A stretch of 64,000 nt of DNA from Streptomyces sulphureus DSM 40104 (GCF_000381025.1 NZ_KB905825.1:86643-150642), one strand, 5' to 3'; counted from the first letter of the stretch, positions 53,767 to 63,588 are shown. The notes: generated from the letters alone by a model not told the origin. Made by a program: numbers and translations.

Positions 53767-55989
53767 GTGGAGAACGAGACCCACTACGCCGAAGCCGTCA
53801 TCGACAACGGTTCCTTCGGCACCCGCACCGTCCGCTTCGAGACCGGCCGCCTCGCCAGGCAGGCCGCCGGCTCCGCGGTCGCGTACCTGGACGACGACAC
53901 CATGGTGCTCTCGGCCACGACCGCCTCGAAGAACCCCAAGGACCAGCTGGACTTCTTCCCGCTGACCGTGGACGTCGAGGAGCGGATGTACGCGGCCGGC
54001 AAGATCCCCGGAAGCTTCTTCCGCCGCGAGGGCCGGCCCTCCGAGGACGCGATCCTCACCTGCCGGCTCATCGACCGCCCGCTGCGGCCGTCGTTCCAGC
54101 ACGGCCTGCGCAACGAGATCCAGGTCGTCGAGACCGTGATGGCGCTCAACCCCGAGCACCTCTACGACGTCGTCGCGATCAACGCCGCCTCCTGCTCGAC
54201 GCAGTTGGCGGGGCTCCCCTTCTCGGGCCCGATCGGCGGCACCCGCGTCGCCCTGATCCGCGGCCAGTGGGTGGCCTTCCCGACCGTCACGGAGCTGGAG
54301 GAGGCCGTCTTCGACATGGTCGTCGCCGGCCGCATGCTCGCTGACGGCGATGTCGCGATCATGATGGTCGAGGCCGAGGCGACCGAGAAGACGATCGAGC
54401 TCGTCGGCTCCGGCGCCGAGGCGCCCACCGAGGAGCTCGTCGCGGCCGGTCTTGAGGCGGCCAAGCCGTTCATCAAGGCGCTCTGCACCGCGCAGGCCGA
54501 CCTCGCCTCTAAGGCCGCGAAGCCGACTGGCGAGTTCCCGATCTTCCTCGACTACCAGGACGACGTCCTGGAGGCGCTCTCCTCCGCCGTCCGCGACGAG
54601 CTCGCGCAGGCGCTGACGATCGCCGGCAAGCAGGAGCGCGAGGGCGAGCTCGACCGCCTCAAGGGCGTCGCCGCCGAGAAGCTGCTGCCGCAGTTCGAGG
54701 GCCGCGAGAAGGAGATCTCGGCGGCGTACCGCGCGCTCACCAAGCAGTTGGTGCGCGAGCGCGTCATCAAGGAGAAGAAGCGCATCGACGGCCGCGGCGT
54801 GACGGACATCCGCACGCTCGCCGCCGAGGTCGAGGCGATCCCGCGGGTCCACGGCTCGGCGCTCTTCGAGCGCGGCGAGACGCAGATCCTCGGCGTCACG
54901 ACGCTCAACATGCTCCGCATGGAACAGCAGTTGGACACCCTTTCCCCGGTGACCCGCAAGCGCTACATGCACAACTACAACTTCCCGCCGTACTCCACCG
55001 GCGAGACGGGCCGCGTCGGCTCCCCGAAGCGCCGCGAGATCGGCCACGGCCGCCTCGCCGAGCGCGCCGTCGTGCCGGTGCTGCCGACGCGGGAGGAGTT
55101 CCCCTACGCGATCCGGCAGGTCTCGGAGGCGCTGGGCTCCAACGGCTCCACCTCGATGGGCTCCGTCTGCGCGTCGACGATGTCCCTCCTCAACGCCGGC
55201 GTCCCGCTGAAGGCGCCGGTCGCGGGCATCGCCATGGGCCTCATCTCGCAGGAGGTCGAGGGCGAGACGCATTACGTCACGCTCACCGACATCCTCGGCG
55301 CCGAGGACGCCTACGGCGACATGGACTTCAAGGTCGCCGGCACCAAGCAGTTCGTCACCGCGCTCCAGCTCGACACCAAGCTCGACGGCATCCCCGCCTC
55401 GGTGCTCGGCGCAGCGCTGAAGCAGGCCCGAGAGGCCCGGCTGCACATCCTCGACGTGATGAACGAGGCGATCGACGTTCCGGACGAGATGTCCCCGAAC
55501 GCGCCCCGCATCATCACGGTCAAGATCCCGGTGGAGAAGATCGGTGAGGTCATCGGCCCCAAGGGCAAGATGATCAACCAGATCCAGGAGGACACCGGCG
55601 CCGACATCACCATCGAGGACGACGGCACCATCTACATCGGCGCCGCCGACGGCCCGGCCGCCGAGGCCGCCCGCTCCACGATCAACGGCATCGCCAACCC
55701 GACGATGCCCGAGGTCGGCGAGCGGTACCTGGGCACCGTCGTCAAGACGACCACCTTCGGTGCGTTCGTCTCGCTGCTGCCGGGCAAGGACGGTCTGCTG
55801 CACATCTCGCAGATCCGCAAGCTCGCCGGCGGCAAGCGCGTCGAGAACGTCGAGGACGTCCTCGGCGTCGGCCAGAAGGTCCAGGTCGAGATCGCGGAGA
55901 TCGACCAGCGCGGCAAGCTCTCGCTCATCCCCGTCCTCGACGAGGAGGCCGAAGGCGAGGCTGCGGACGGCGAGTCGGCCGGCCAGTGA
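53767..55989 (+). CDS. pnp: polyribonucleotide nucleotidyltransferase (PNPase)
   Basis: 740 residues with two RNase PH domains (AEAVIDNGSFGTRTVRFETG; GSALFERGETQILGVTTLNM), the alpha-helical linker, then KH (KIPVEKIGEVIGPKGKMINQ) and S1 (GTVVKTTTFGAFVSLLPGKDGLLHIS, split here in parts). It degrades RNA 3' to 5' using phosphate and, in Streptomyces, also adds 3' tails. GTG 53767 has GAGGAGAAAA upstream at about 9 nt. Its stop overlaps the next start (GTGA). Confidence 0.97.
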   Translation: MENETHYAEAVIDNGSFGTRTVRFETGRLARQAAGSAVAYLDDDTMVLSATTASKNPKDQLDFFPLTVDVEERMYAAGKIPGSFFRREGRPSEDAILTCRLIDRPLRPSFQHGLRNEIQVVETVMALNPEHLYDVVAINAASCSTQLAGLPFSGPIGGTRVALIRGQWVAFPTVTELEEAVFDMVVAGRMLADGDVAIMMVEAEATEKTIELVGSGAEAPTEELVAAGLEAAKPFIKALCTAQADLASKAAKPTGEFPIFLDYQDDVLEALSSAVRDELAQALTIAGKQEREGELDRLKGVAAEKLLPQFEGREKEISAAYRALTKQLVRERVIKEKKRIDGRGVTDIRTLAAEVEAIPRVHGSALFERGETQILGVTTLNMLRMEQQLDTLSPVTRKRYMHNYNFPPYSTGETGRVGSPKRREIGHGRLAERAVVPVLPTREEFPYAIRQVSEALGSNGSTSMGSVCASTMSLLNAGVPLKAPVAGIAMGLISQEVEGETHYVTLTDILGAEDAYGDMDFKVAGTKQFVTALQLDTKLDGIPASVLGAALKQAREARLHILDVMNEAIDVPDEMSPNAPRIITVKIPVEKIGEVIGPKGKMINQIQEDTGADITIEDDGTIYIGAADGPAAEAARSTINGIANPTMPEVGERYLGTVVKTTTFGAFVSLLPGKDGLLHISQIRKLAGGKRVENVEDVLGVGQKVQVEIAEIDQRGKLSLIPVLDEEAEGEAADGESAGQ

Positions 55990-57371
55990 CCCGCACGCAC
56001 CGTGAGACGGCCCGCTCCGCATCCGCGGGGCGGGCCGTCGCCCGTAGCCGCGCCGTCACCCGCACCGAGGTCGAGGGGGTCCGCGGCGCCGGGACCGTAC
56101 GCAAGACCGTGCTGCCGAGCGGCCTGCGGATCGTCACCGAGACGGTCCCGACGGTCCGCTCGGTCACCTTCGGCATCTGGGCGCACGTCGGCTCCCGCGA
56201 CGAGACCCCGGCGCTCAACGGCGCCACCCACTACCTGGAGCACGTGCTCTTCAAAGGCACGAAGCAGCGCAGCGCCCTGGAGATCTCCTCGGCGCTCGAC
56301 GCCGTCGGCGGCGAGATGAACGCCTTCACCGCGAAGGAGTTCACCTGCTACTACGCCCGCGTCCTCGACACCGATCTCCCGCTCGCCGTCGACGTCGTCT
56401 GCGACATGCTCACGGACTCCGTGATCGACGAGGAGGAGCTGGAGGCCGAACGCGGCGTCATCCTCGAAGAGATCGCGATGACCGACGACGACCCGGGTGA
56501 CTGCGTCCACGACGTCTTCGCCCACACCATGTTCGGCGACACCCCCCTCGGCCGCCCCGTCCTCGGCACGGCCGAGACGGTCAACGCCCTCACGAGGGAC
56601 CGCGTCGCCCGCTTCTACCGCAAGCACTACGACCCCACGCACCTCGTCGTCGCCGCCGCGGGCAACCTCGACCACGCGGACGTCGTCCGCCGCGTCCGCC
56701 GCGCCTTCGAGCACGCCGACGCGACCCGGGAGCCGGCCGCACCCCTCCCGCCCCGCAGCGGAAGCCGTACTGTCCGCGCGGCGGGCAAGCTCGACGTGGT
56801 GGACCGCGCAACGGAGCAGACCCACTTCGTCCTGGGGATGCCGGGCCTCTCGCGGTACGACGAGCGCAGGTGGGCGCTGGGCGTGCTCAGCACCGCGCTC
56901 GGTGGGGGCATGAGCTCCCGGCTCTTCCAGGAGATCCGCGAGCGCCGCGGCCTCGCCTACAGCACCTACTCCTTCACCTCCGGCTTCGCCGACTGCGGCC
57001 TCTTCGGCGTCTACGCCGGCTGCCGGCCTGCCCACGTACCGGAGGTCCTGAAGATCTGCCGGGAGGAGCTCGACGACGTCGCCTCCCACGGCCTCTCCGA
57101 CGACGAAGTACGCCGCGCCATCGGCCAGTTGGCCGGCTCCACCGTGCTCGGCATGGAGGACACGGGAGCGCTGATGCACCGCATCGGCAAGAGTGAACTC
57201 TGCTGGGGCGAGCAGATGTCGGTCGACGCGATGCTGGCGAGGATCTCCGCCGTCACACCGGACGAAGTCCGCGCCGTCGCCTCCGAGGTGCTCACCCGGC
57301 GCCCGTCGCTCTCCCTCATCGGCCGACTGGACGGACGCCGGGCAGCCCGGATCGAGGACGCCGTCGCCTGA
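55986..57371 (+). CDS. M16-family zinc peptidase
   Basis: 461 residues. The inverted zinc motif HYLEH (His82, Glu85, His86) and the downstream ligand region AERGVILEEIAM are intact, so this is the active subunit type, as in mitochondrial processing peptidase beta. The second M16 domain has MSSRLFQEIRERRGLAYS, typical for this class. It probably degrades peptides or processes exported proteins. GTG 55986 overlaps the pnp stop by 4 nt, so the pair is coupled, a common actinobacterial pairing. Confidence 0.92.
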   Translation: MTRTHRETARSASAGRAVARSRAVTRTEVEGVRGAGTVRKTVLPSGLRIVTETVPTVRSVTFGIWAHVGSRDETPALNGATHYLEHVLFKGTKQRSALEISSALDAVGGEMNAFTAKEFTCYYARVLDTDLPLAVDVVCDMLTDSVIDEEELEAERGVILEEIAMTDDDPGDCVHDVFAHTMFGDTPLGRPVLGTAETVNALTRDRVARFYRKHYDPTHLVVAAAGNLDHADVVRRVRRAFEHADATREPAAPLPPRSGSRTVRAAGKLDVVDRATEQTHFVLGMPGLSRYDERRWALGVLSTALGGGMSSRLFQEIRERRGLAYSTYSFTSGFADCGLFGVYAGCRPAHVPEVLKICREELDDVASHGLSDDEVRRAIGQLAGSTVLGMEDTGALMHRIGKSELCWGEQMSVDAMLARISAVTPDEVRAVASEVLTRRPSLSLIGRLDGRRAARIEDAVA

Positions 57372-57419
57372 CCGGGCACGGCCGGCCGCGACCACACCAC
57401 ACGCGAAGGAACCAGCACC

Positions 57420-58172
57420 ATGAGCAAGCAGCGCGTAGCGGTACTCGGCGCCCGGGGCCGGATGGGCTCCGAGGCCGTGCAGGCCGTCGAGTCGGCCCCC
57501 GACATGGAGCTCGTCGCGGCTCTCGGCAGCGGAGACCCGCTGGAGCGCCTCACCGAGGCGGGCGCGGAGGTCGCCGTCGACCTCACACGTCCCGACGCCG
57601 TCATGGCCAACGCCGAGTACTGCGTCGACCACGGCATCCACGCCGTCATCGGTACGACCGGCTGGACCGACGAGCGCCTCCGCACCCTCCGCGGCCACCT
57701 CGCGGACTCCCCGGGCACCGGTGTCCTCATCGCCCCCAACTTCGGCATCGGTGCCGTCCTCACGATGCGCTTCGCGCAGCAGGCGGCGCGTTTCTTCGAG
57801 TCCGTCGAGGTCGTCGAACTGCACCACCCGAACAAGGCGGACGCACCCAGCGGCACGGCGGTCCGCACGGCACAGGTCGTCGGCGAGGCACGGAACGCGG
57901 CAGGACTCCCGGCGCAGCCGGACGCCACGGCCACGTCGCTCGACGGCGCACGCGGCGCGGACGTCGAGGGCGTCCCCGTCCACGCCGTGCGGCTGCGGGG
58001 CCTCGTCGCGCATCAGGAGGTCCTCTTCGGCGGCGAGAGCGAAACCCTCACGCTGCGGCACGACTCGATGCACCGCAGCTCGTTCATGCCGGGCGTGCTC
58101 CTCGGCATCCGCCGCGTCCCCTCGACGCCGGGGCTGACGTTCGGGCTCGAGCACTTCCTCGACCTGGACTGA
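57420..58172 (+). CDS. dapB: 4-hydroxy-tetrahydrodipicolinate reductase
   Basis: 250 residues. The NAD(P) loop VAVLGARGRMG starts the protein; IGTTGWTDERL, IAPNFGIGAVL, then VVELHHPNKADAPSGTA (catalytic His/Lys of the DapB loop) and FGGESETLTLRHDSMHRSSF follow. It performs the second step after DapA in lysine and diaminopimelate synthesis. ATG 57420 has GAAGGA at 9-10 nt. dapA is 2.7 kb downstream. Confidence 0.97.
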   Translation: MSKQRVAVLGARGRMGSEAVQAVESAPDMELVAALGSGDPLERLTEAGAEVAVDLTRPDAVMANAEYCVDHGIHAVIGTTGWTDERLRTLRGHLADSPGTGVLIAPNFGIGAVLTMRFAQQAARFFESVEVVELHHPNKADAPSGTAVRTAQVVGEARNAAGLPAQPDATATSLDGARGADVEGVPVHAVRLRGLVAHQEVLFGGESETLTLRHDSMHRSSFMPGVLLGIRRVPSTPGLTFGLEHFLDLD

Positions 58173-58177
58173 ACACC

Positions 58178-58660
58178 GTGCGCGCCAAGATCACCTATTT
58201 CACGCTCGCGGCGGTCCTCGTCGCCTACTTCGTCCTCGTCGGCAGCCGCGGCTGGCTGCTCATCCAGCAGGGGACACCGGTGACGGTCGCGTTCGGCGTC
58301 GCCGTCCTCGTGCTGCCGCTGATCGGCGTCTGGTTCCTGTGGAAGACGACGCGCTTCGCCTCCCGCGCGGGGAGGCTCTCCCGCGAACTCGAGGCCGAAG
58401 GCGGCCTGCCCGTCGACGAGTTGGAGCGCACCCCCTCCGGGCGGATCATCCGGGAGTCGGCCGACGCGGTCTTCGCGGCGCGGCGTGCGGAGGCGGAGGC
58501 GGAGCCGGAGAACTGGCGCGTCTGGTTCCGCCTCGCCGTCGCCTACCACGACGCGAGGGACACCCCGCGCGCACGCAAGGCGATGGAGCACGCCATCCGG
58601 CTGCGCGCCCGGGAGCGGACGGGCGCGGCGCCGGGGGCCCGCACACCCGGCCGCGCCTGA
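58178..58660 (+). CDS. membrane protein with short helical-repeat tail
   Basis: 160 residues. Two membrane helices (YFTLAAVLVAYFVLVGSRG, and VTVAFGVAVLVLPLIGVWFL) are followed by an acidic segment and a TPR-like helical pair (WRVWFRLAVAYHDARDTPRA, then RKAMEHAIRLRARE). It starts 5 nt after dapB (GTG 58178), so is likely in that operon. Conserved in Streptomyces by position; function unknown. Confidence 0.82.
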   Translation: MRAKITYFTLAAVLVAYFVLVGSRGWLLIQQGTPVTVAFGVAVLVLPLIGVWFLWKTTRFASRAGRLSRELEAEGGLPVDELERTPSGRIIRESADAVFAARRAEAEAEPENWRVWFRLAVAYHDARDTPRARKAMEHAIRLRARERTGAAPGARTPGRA

Positions 58661-58664
58661 AGCG

Positions 58665-59237
58665 TCAACGCCGGTACTCGGCGGCCCAGGCCTCTATCAC
58701 GTCGGCGGCCGAGTCGAAGGAGTCGTGCCGGGTGAGGAAGTCGGCGTTGTGGTCGGTGAGGAGTATCCGGTCCTCGCGGACGGCACCGGCCTGCCGTCTG
58801 CCGTTGCGCGCCGGCGTCAACCGCAGGGCCTCTCCCTGCACCGTCCTCGGCAACCCGAGCCACCTCACCGGCTGCTGGACCGTCTGCACGGAGTCCACCT
58901 CGCGCCACCGCAGGGTCGACGTCCGCACCACCCCGACGTGGCGTATCCCGTGCGCGCTCACCCACACCCCGGCACGCAGCAACCGCAGCGCGGCGGCTAT
59001 CACCAACGCTGCGGCGAACGCACAGACGAGCGCGCTCGGATACGAACCGGCCACCGCGATCACCAGCGCGGAGAAGAGCATGTACGAGGCGAGCAGCAGG
59101 AGCAGCGCCCCGCCACCGACGCGCCAGGGGCCCGGCCGGTACGGCCGGCGCCACATCTCGCGGTCCTCGTGCTTGAGGGACGGCAGGTCGTGGTCGGCGG
59201 CCGGTTCGCGGTCGACCGTCAGGAAGGGGAGGGGCAC
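58665..59237 (-). CDS. PH-domain membrane protein
   Basis: 190 residues. A pair of hydrophobic helices (GALLLLLASYMLFSALVIAV and SALVCAFAAALVIAAALRLL) is followed by a bacterial PH-like domain (GVWVSAHGIRHVGVVRTSTL, then VPWREVDSVQ-type WREVDSVQTV). GTG 59237 has GAGGAT 6 nt upstream. It converges with the preceding gene, with 4 nt between. Role unknown, probably envelope. Confidence 0.8.
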   Translation of the reverse strand: MPLPFLTVDREPAADHDLPSLKHEDREMWRRPYRPGPWRVGGGALLLLLASYMLFSALVIAVAGSYPSALVCAFAAALVIAAALRLLRAGVWVSAHGIRHVGVVRTSTLRWREVDSVQTVQQPVRWLGLPRTVQGEALRLTPARNGRRQAGAVREDRILLTDHNADFLTRHDSFDSAADVIEAWAAEYRR

Positions 59238-59322
59238 GGCGCATCCTCGTTCGTCGCTCGGTTCTGAGCGGTGAGGTTAGCGAGACGCGCGTGACCGGGC
59301 CACCCCAGGGGTGCCGGACGGA

Positions 59323-59559
59323 TCAGCGGTGCTCGGCCGTGGCTGCCGGGCCGCCGCCGTCCTCGTACGTGGTGTCGAGCGCCGGGCCCGCCAGCACGAG
59401 CGAGCCGACGATCCCGGCGACGACGGTCAGCCCGACGAGCGCCCCGCCGATCCGCTGACCTGTGGTGCGTCGCGGCTTGGGCGGCGGCGTGACGTTGCTG
59501 CGGAAACGCTCGGAATCGGCGAGGAAGGCGAACGGGACGGATTCTCCGCGGCGGAACAT
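59323..59559 (-). CDS. small single-span membrane protein
   Basis: 78 residues: a basic cytosolic start (MFRRGESVPFAFLADSERFR, then PPPKPRRTTGQR), one membrane helix (ALVGLTVVAGIVGSLVLAG, about 40-58) and a short acidic outer tail. The coding pattern is good and it fills the space before thyX on the other strand. Function unknown. Confidence 0.65.
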   Translation of the reverse strand: MFRRGESVPFAFLADSERFRSNVTPPPKPRRTTGQRIGGALVGLTVVAGIVGSLVLAGPALDTTYEDGGGPAATAEHR

Positions 59560-59840
59560 GTGGGCGCGCTCCGTAAGATCGGTCTGGTGCTACATGAGGT
59601 GAACGTCCCGCGGTGGCCGTGAGTGCCCGATCCGGGGATCGGATGGTGACGAATTCCGCGGACCGCGAGGGTGGGTGCCCCCCTTCTCTACCGCGGTGCC
59701 CTCTCCGTCACGCATACGTCGCCACCGTTCGCACGGCCGGCGGCGCCGATCGGCTCCTGGGGCGGTGTCGGCGGCGGGCCATAGGGTTGTCGCCGTTGCC
59801 CGGAACACGACGCAACAAGCACGGAGCGGAAGGACTCACG

Positions 59841-60581
59841 ATGACCGAGACCACGGACCGGCAGGCCGAGCCGACATTCCGCGGGGACGTCGGCGCGGAG
59901 CTGGTCAGACACAGCGCCTCGGACACCGACGTCCTCTGGGCGGCCCGCGTCTCCACTGCTGGCGAGCAGTCCCTCGACGAGCTGCAGAAGGACCCGCAGC
60001 GTTCCAAGGGCCTCATCAACTACCTCATGCGCGACCGCCACGGCAGCCCCTTCGAGCACAACTCCATGACGTTCCTCGTGAGCGCCCCGATCTTCGTCTT
60101 CCGCGAGTTCCACCGCCACCGCGTCGGCTGGTCGTACAACGAGGAGTCCGGCCGCTACCGCCGCCTCGACCCGGTCTTCTACATCCCGGCCCCTGACCGC
60201 AAGCTCGTCCAGCAGGGTCGCCCCGGCAAGTACGAGTTCGTCGAGGGAACCGAGGAGCAGCACGCCCTCACGGTCGACGCGATGGACTCCGCCTACCGCA
60301 AGGCGTACGCCACCTACCGCGAGCTCCTCGACGCCGGCGTCGCCCGTGAGGTCGCCCGCGCTGTCCTGCCCGTCGGCCTCTTCTCCTCGATGTACGCCAC
60401 TTGCAACGCCCGCTCCCTCATGCACTTCCTCGGCCTGCGCACACAGCACGAGGACGCCGCCGTTCCGAGCTTCCCGCAGCGCGAGATCGAGATGGTGGGC
60501 GAGCAGATGGAGGCGGAGTGGGCGAAGCTCATGCCGCTCACCCACGCCGCGTTCAACGCCAACGGCCGCGTGGCGCCCTGA
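59841..60581 (+). CDS. thyX: FAD-dependent thymidylate synthase ThyX
   Basis: 246 residues. The ThyX motif RHRVGWSYNEESGRY (Arg92-His93-Arg94 to Tyr106) is complete. SPFEHNSMTFLVSAPIFVFR precedes it and LMHFLGLRTQHEDA follows. It makes dTMP from dUMP with methylene-tetrahydrofolate and FAD, independent of dihydrofolate reductase. ATG 59841 has GGAAGGA 7 nt upstream; TAGGGT at 59782-59787 may be the -10 box. The 260-nt gap to dapA shows no gene. Confidence 0.96.
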   Translation: MTETTDRQAEPTFRGDVGAELVRHSASDTDVLWAARVSTAGEQSLDELQKDPQRSKGLINYLMRDRHGSPFEHNSMTFLVSAPIFVFREFHRHRVGWSYNEESGRYRRLDPVFYIPAPDRKLVQQGRPGKYEFVEGTEEQHALTVDAMDSAYRKAYATYRELLDAGVAREVARAVLPVGLFSSMYATCNARSLMHFLGLRTQHEDAAVPSFPQREIEMVGEQMEAEWAKLMPLTHAAFNANGRVAP

Positions 60582-60828
60582 CTCTCCGTGCCTGCGGCAC
60601 GCCCTCGGTCGGCCCGTCCGAGTGCATCGTTCTTCGCGCCGCCGCTCTGTGCCGGGCCGCCGACTCGGGTGGCCGGGCGCAACAGGTGTCCGTATTGCGA
60701 GTTTTGTCCACGTTCCTCTAGCCTCGAAGAGCGGGTCCGGCGCTGCTTGAACCCCCGAGCATGCAGCGCCGGGCCCTCCTTGCTGCCCGGAGCGAGCCCC
60801 TAGGGCGCACGAGGTGGCGCGCTGCGAG

Positions 60829-60834
60829 TAGCGT
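60829..60834 (+). promoter_or_regulatory. -10 box TAGCGT for leaderless dapA
   Basis: TAGCGT ends 7 nt before ATG 60842 and there is no ribosome-binding site, so transcription probably starts at or next to the start codon. Confidence 0.45.
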
Positions 60835-60841
60835 GGACCCC

Positions 60842-61741
60842 ATGGCTCCGACCTCCACACCGCAGACGCCCTTCGGGCGGGTCCTGACAGCGATGGTCAC
60901 GCCGTTCGAGGAGGACGGTTCGCTCGACCTCGACGGCGCCCAGCGCCTCGCTGCTCACCTGGTGGACGCCGGCAATGACGGCCTGATCGTCAACGGCACC
61001 ACCGGAGAGTCCCCCACGACGAGCAACGCGGAGAAAGCCCAGTTGGTCCGGGCAGTCGTGGAGGCTGTCGGAGACCGGGCACACGTGGTGGCGGGGGCCG
61101 GCACCAACGACACGGCACACAGCCTCGAGCTCGCCAGGGACGCCGAACGCGCCGGCGCCCACGGCCTCCTCGCGGTCACCCCGTACTACAGCAAGCCTCC
61201 CCAGGAGGGCCTCTACCAGCACTTCACGGCGATCGCCGACGCCACCGAACTCCCGGTGATGCTCTACGACATCCCGGGCCGCAGCGGCGTCCCCATCAAC
61301 ACCGAGACGATCGTCCGGCTCGCCGAGCATCCGCGGATCGTCGCCAACAAGGACGCCAAGGGCGACCTGGGCCGCGCTAGCTGGGCCATCGCCACCAGCG
61401 GCCTCGCCTGGTACAGCGGCGACGACATGCTCAACCTGCCGCTGCTCTCCGTCGGCGCCGTCGGCTACGTCTCCGTCGTCGCCCACCTGGTCACCCCGGA
61501 ACTCCGCGCCATGCTCGACGCGCACCTCAGCGGCGACGTCGTCAAGGCGACGGAGATCCACCAGAAGCTGCTCCCCGTGTTCACCGGGATGTTCCGCACC
61601 CAGGGCGTCATCACGACAAAGGCCGCACTCGCAGCCAAGGGCCTGCCCGCAGGCCCCCTGCGCCTTCCGCTGGTCCACCTCTCGCAGGAGGAAGCCGAAC
61701 AGCTCAGGCACGATCTCGCACACGGCGGGGTAGGGCTTTAA
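60842..61741 (+). CDS. dapA: 4-hydroxy-tetrahydrodipicolinate synthase
   Basis: 299 residues. GLIVNGTTGESPTTSNAEK is the substrate-binding loop, PVMLYDIPGRSGV holds the catalytic Tyr, and IVANKDAKGD carries the Schiff-base Lys170. It condenses pyruvate with aspartate semialdehyde, the first committed step to lysine and diaminopimelate. dapB lies upstream at 57420. ATG 60842 is the family-typical start and appears leaderless. Confidence 0.96.
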   Translation: MAPTSTPQTPFGRVLTAMVTPFEEDGSLDLDGAQRLAAHLVDAGNDGLIVNGTTGESPTTSNAEKAQLVRAVVEAVGDRAHVVAGAGTNDTAHSLELARDAERAGAHGLLAVTPYYSKPPQEGLYQHFTAIADATELPVMLYDIPGRSGVPINTETIVRLAEHPRIVANKDAKGDLGRASWAIATSGLAWYSGDDMLNLPLLSVGAVGYVSVVAHLVTPELRAMLDAHLSGDVVKATEIHQKLLPVFTGMFRTQGVITTKAALAAKGLPAGPLRLPLVHLSQEEAEQLRHDLAHGGVGL

Positions 61742-61841
61742 CCCACAGACTTCACAACTGCATACAGAAGAACCTGTCGTTGCACGACCTCGTCCACGCA
61801 TCACGCTCGACACGTACGTCCGCGTACGCAAACGAATATCG

Positions 61842-61872
61842 CGCGCCACGTGCCCCTGAGGCGCGTGGCGCG
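61842..61872 (+). promoter_or_regulatory. hairpin just upstream of the RNase J ribosome site
   Basis: CGCGCCACG (61842-61850) pairs with CGTGGCGCG (61864-61872) across 13 nt. AAGGAG of the rnj gene begins 7 nt later. It could end the dapA transcript or be a leader element controlling rnj, for example a self-cleavage site. Confidence 0.55.
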
Positions 61873-61890
61873 TGTAGTAAGGAGAGTCTT

Positions 61891-63576
61891 TTGAGTCATC
61901 CGCACCCCGAGCTGGGGCCGCCGCCCGAACTCCCGGAAGGCGGCCTCCGCGTCACACCGCTCGGCGGCCTCGGCGAGATCGGCCGCAACATGACCGTCTT
62001 CGAGTACGGAGGCCGGCTCCTCATCGTCGACTGCGGCGTCCTCTTCCCCGAGGAGGAGCAGCCAGGGATCGACCTGATCCTCCCGGACTTCACCTCGATC
62101 CGGGAGCGTCTCGACGACATCGAGGGGATCGTCCTCACCCACGGCCACGAGGACCACATCGGCGGCGTCCCCTACCTCCTCCGCGAGAAGCCGGACATCC
62201 CGCTCATCGGCTCCAAGCTGACGCTCGCCCTCATCGAGGCGAAGCTCCAGGAGCATCGCATCCGCCCGTACACCCTCGAGGTGGAAGAGGGGCACACGGA
62301 GCGGATCGGCCCCTTCGAGTGCGAGTTCGTCTCGGTCAACCACTCGATCCCCGACGCCCTCGCCGTCGCCATCCGGACCCCCGCAGGTCTGGTCGTCCAC
62401 ACCGGCGACTTCAAGATGGACCAACTCCCGCTCGACGGGCGGCTCACGGACCTGCGCACCTTCGCCCGCATCGGCGAGGAGGGCATCGACCTCCTGCTGT
62501 CGGACTCGACCAACGCCGAGGTCCCCGGCTTCGTCCCGCCCGAGAGCGAGATCTCGGGGGTGCTGCGCCAGGTCTTCGCCGGCGCGCAGAAGCGCATCAT
62601 CGTGGCGAGCTTCGCCAGCCACGTCCACCGCATCCAGCAGATCCTCGACGCCGCCCACGAGTACGGCCGCCGCATCGCGTTCGTCGGGCGCTCGATGGTC
62701 CGCAACATGGGCATCGCCAAGGAGCTCGGCTACCTCAACATCCCCGACGGCCTGCTCGTCGACGTCAAGGCGCTCGACGACCTCCCGGACGACGAGGTCG
62801 TGCTCGTCTGCACGGGCTCGCAGGGCGAGCCGATGGCGGCCCTCTCGCGGATGGCCAACCGTGAACACCAGATCCGCATCGTCCCCGGCGACACGGTGAT
62901 CCTGGCCTCCTCGCTGATCCCAGGCAACGAGAACGCCGTCTACCGCGTCATCAACGGCCTCACCCGCTGGGGCGCCAACGTCGTCCACAAGGGCAACGCC
63001 AAGGTCCACGTCTCGGGCCACGCCTCGGCCGGCGAACTGCTGTACTTCTACAACATCTGCCAGCCGAACAACCTGATGCCGGTCCACGGCGAGTGGCGGC
63101 ACCTTCGCGCCAACGCCGAACTCGGCGCGAAGACGGGCGTGCCCCACGACCACATCGTGATCGCCGAGGACGGCGTCGTCGTTGACCTCGTCGACGGCAA
63201 GGCGAACATCAGCGGCAAGGTCCAGGCCGGCTACGTCTACGTCGACGGGCTCTCGGTGGGCGACGTCACCGAGGCATCCCTCAAGGACCGCCGCATCCTC
63301 GGCGACGAGGGCATCATCTCCGTCTTCGTCGTCGTCGACAGCACCACCGGCAAAATCTCCGGCGGCCCCCACATCCAGTCCCGAGGTTCCGGTATCGACG
63401 ACGCGGACTTCGCCAACGTGCTCCCGAAGATCGACGAGGCGCTCGCCAAGTCGGCCCAGGACGGCATCGCCGAGACCCACCAACTCCAGCAGCTCGTACG
63501 CCGGACCGTGGGCAAGTGGGTCTCCGACAACTACCGCCGGCGCCCGATGATCCTCCCGGTCGTCGTCGAGGTCTGA
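61891..63576 (+). CDS. rnj: ribonuclease J
   Basis: 561 residues, the usual Streptomyces RNase J length. The metallo-beta-lactamase motif LTHGHEDHIGG (His84, His86, Asp88, His89), then VHTGDFKMDQ and SDSTNAEVPGF, the beta-CASP parts (IVASFASHVHRIQQIL, LVCTGSQGEPMAAL), and VHVSGHASAGEL are all present. It is a 5'-3' exonuclease and endonuclease central to mRNA decay and rRNA maturation. TTG 61891 is chosen because AAGGAGAG is 7 nt upstream and the protein start fits the family. Confidence 0.96.
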   Translation: MSHPHPELGPPPELPEGGLRVTPLGGLGEIGRNMTVFEYGGRLLIVDCGVLFPEEEQPGIDLILPDFTSIRERLDDIEGIVLTHGHEDHIGGVPYLLREKPDIPLIGSKLTLALIEAKLQEHRIRPYTLEVEEGHTERIGPFECEFVSVNHSIPDALAVAIRTPAGLVVHTGDFKMDQLPLDGRLTDLRTFARIGEEGIDLLLSDSTNAEVPGFVPPESEISGVLRQVFAGAQKRIIVASFASHVHRIQQILDAAHEYGRRIAFVGRSMVRNMGIAKELGYLNIPDGLLVDVKALDDLPDDEVVLVCTGSQGEPMAALSRMANREHQIRIVPGDTVILASSLIPGNENAVYRVINGLTRWGANVVHKGNAKVHVSGHASAGELLYFYNICQPNNLMPVHGEWRHLRANAELGAKTGVPHDHIVIAEDGVVVDLVDGKANISGKVQAGYVYVDGLSVGDVTEASLKDRRILGDEGIISVFVVVDSTTGKISGGPHIQSRGSGIDDADFANVLPKIDEALAKSAQDGIAETHQLQQLVRRTVGKWVSDNYRRRPMILPVVVEV

Positions 63577-63588
63577 CCCCAACCAACC

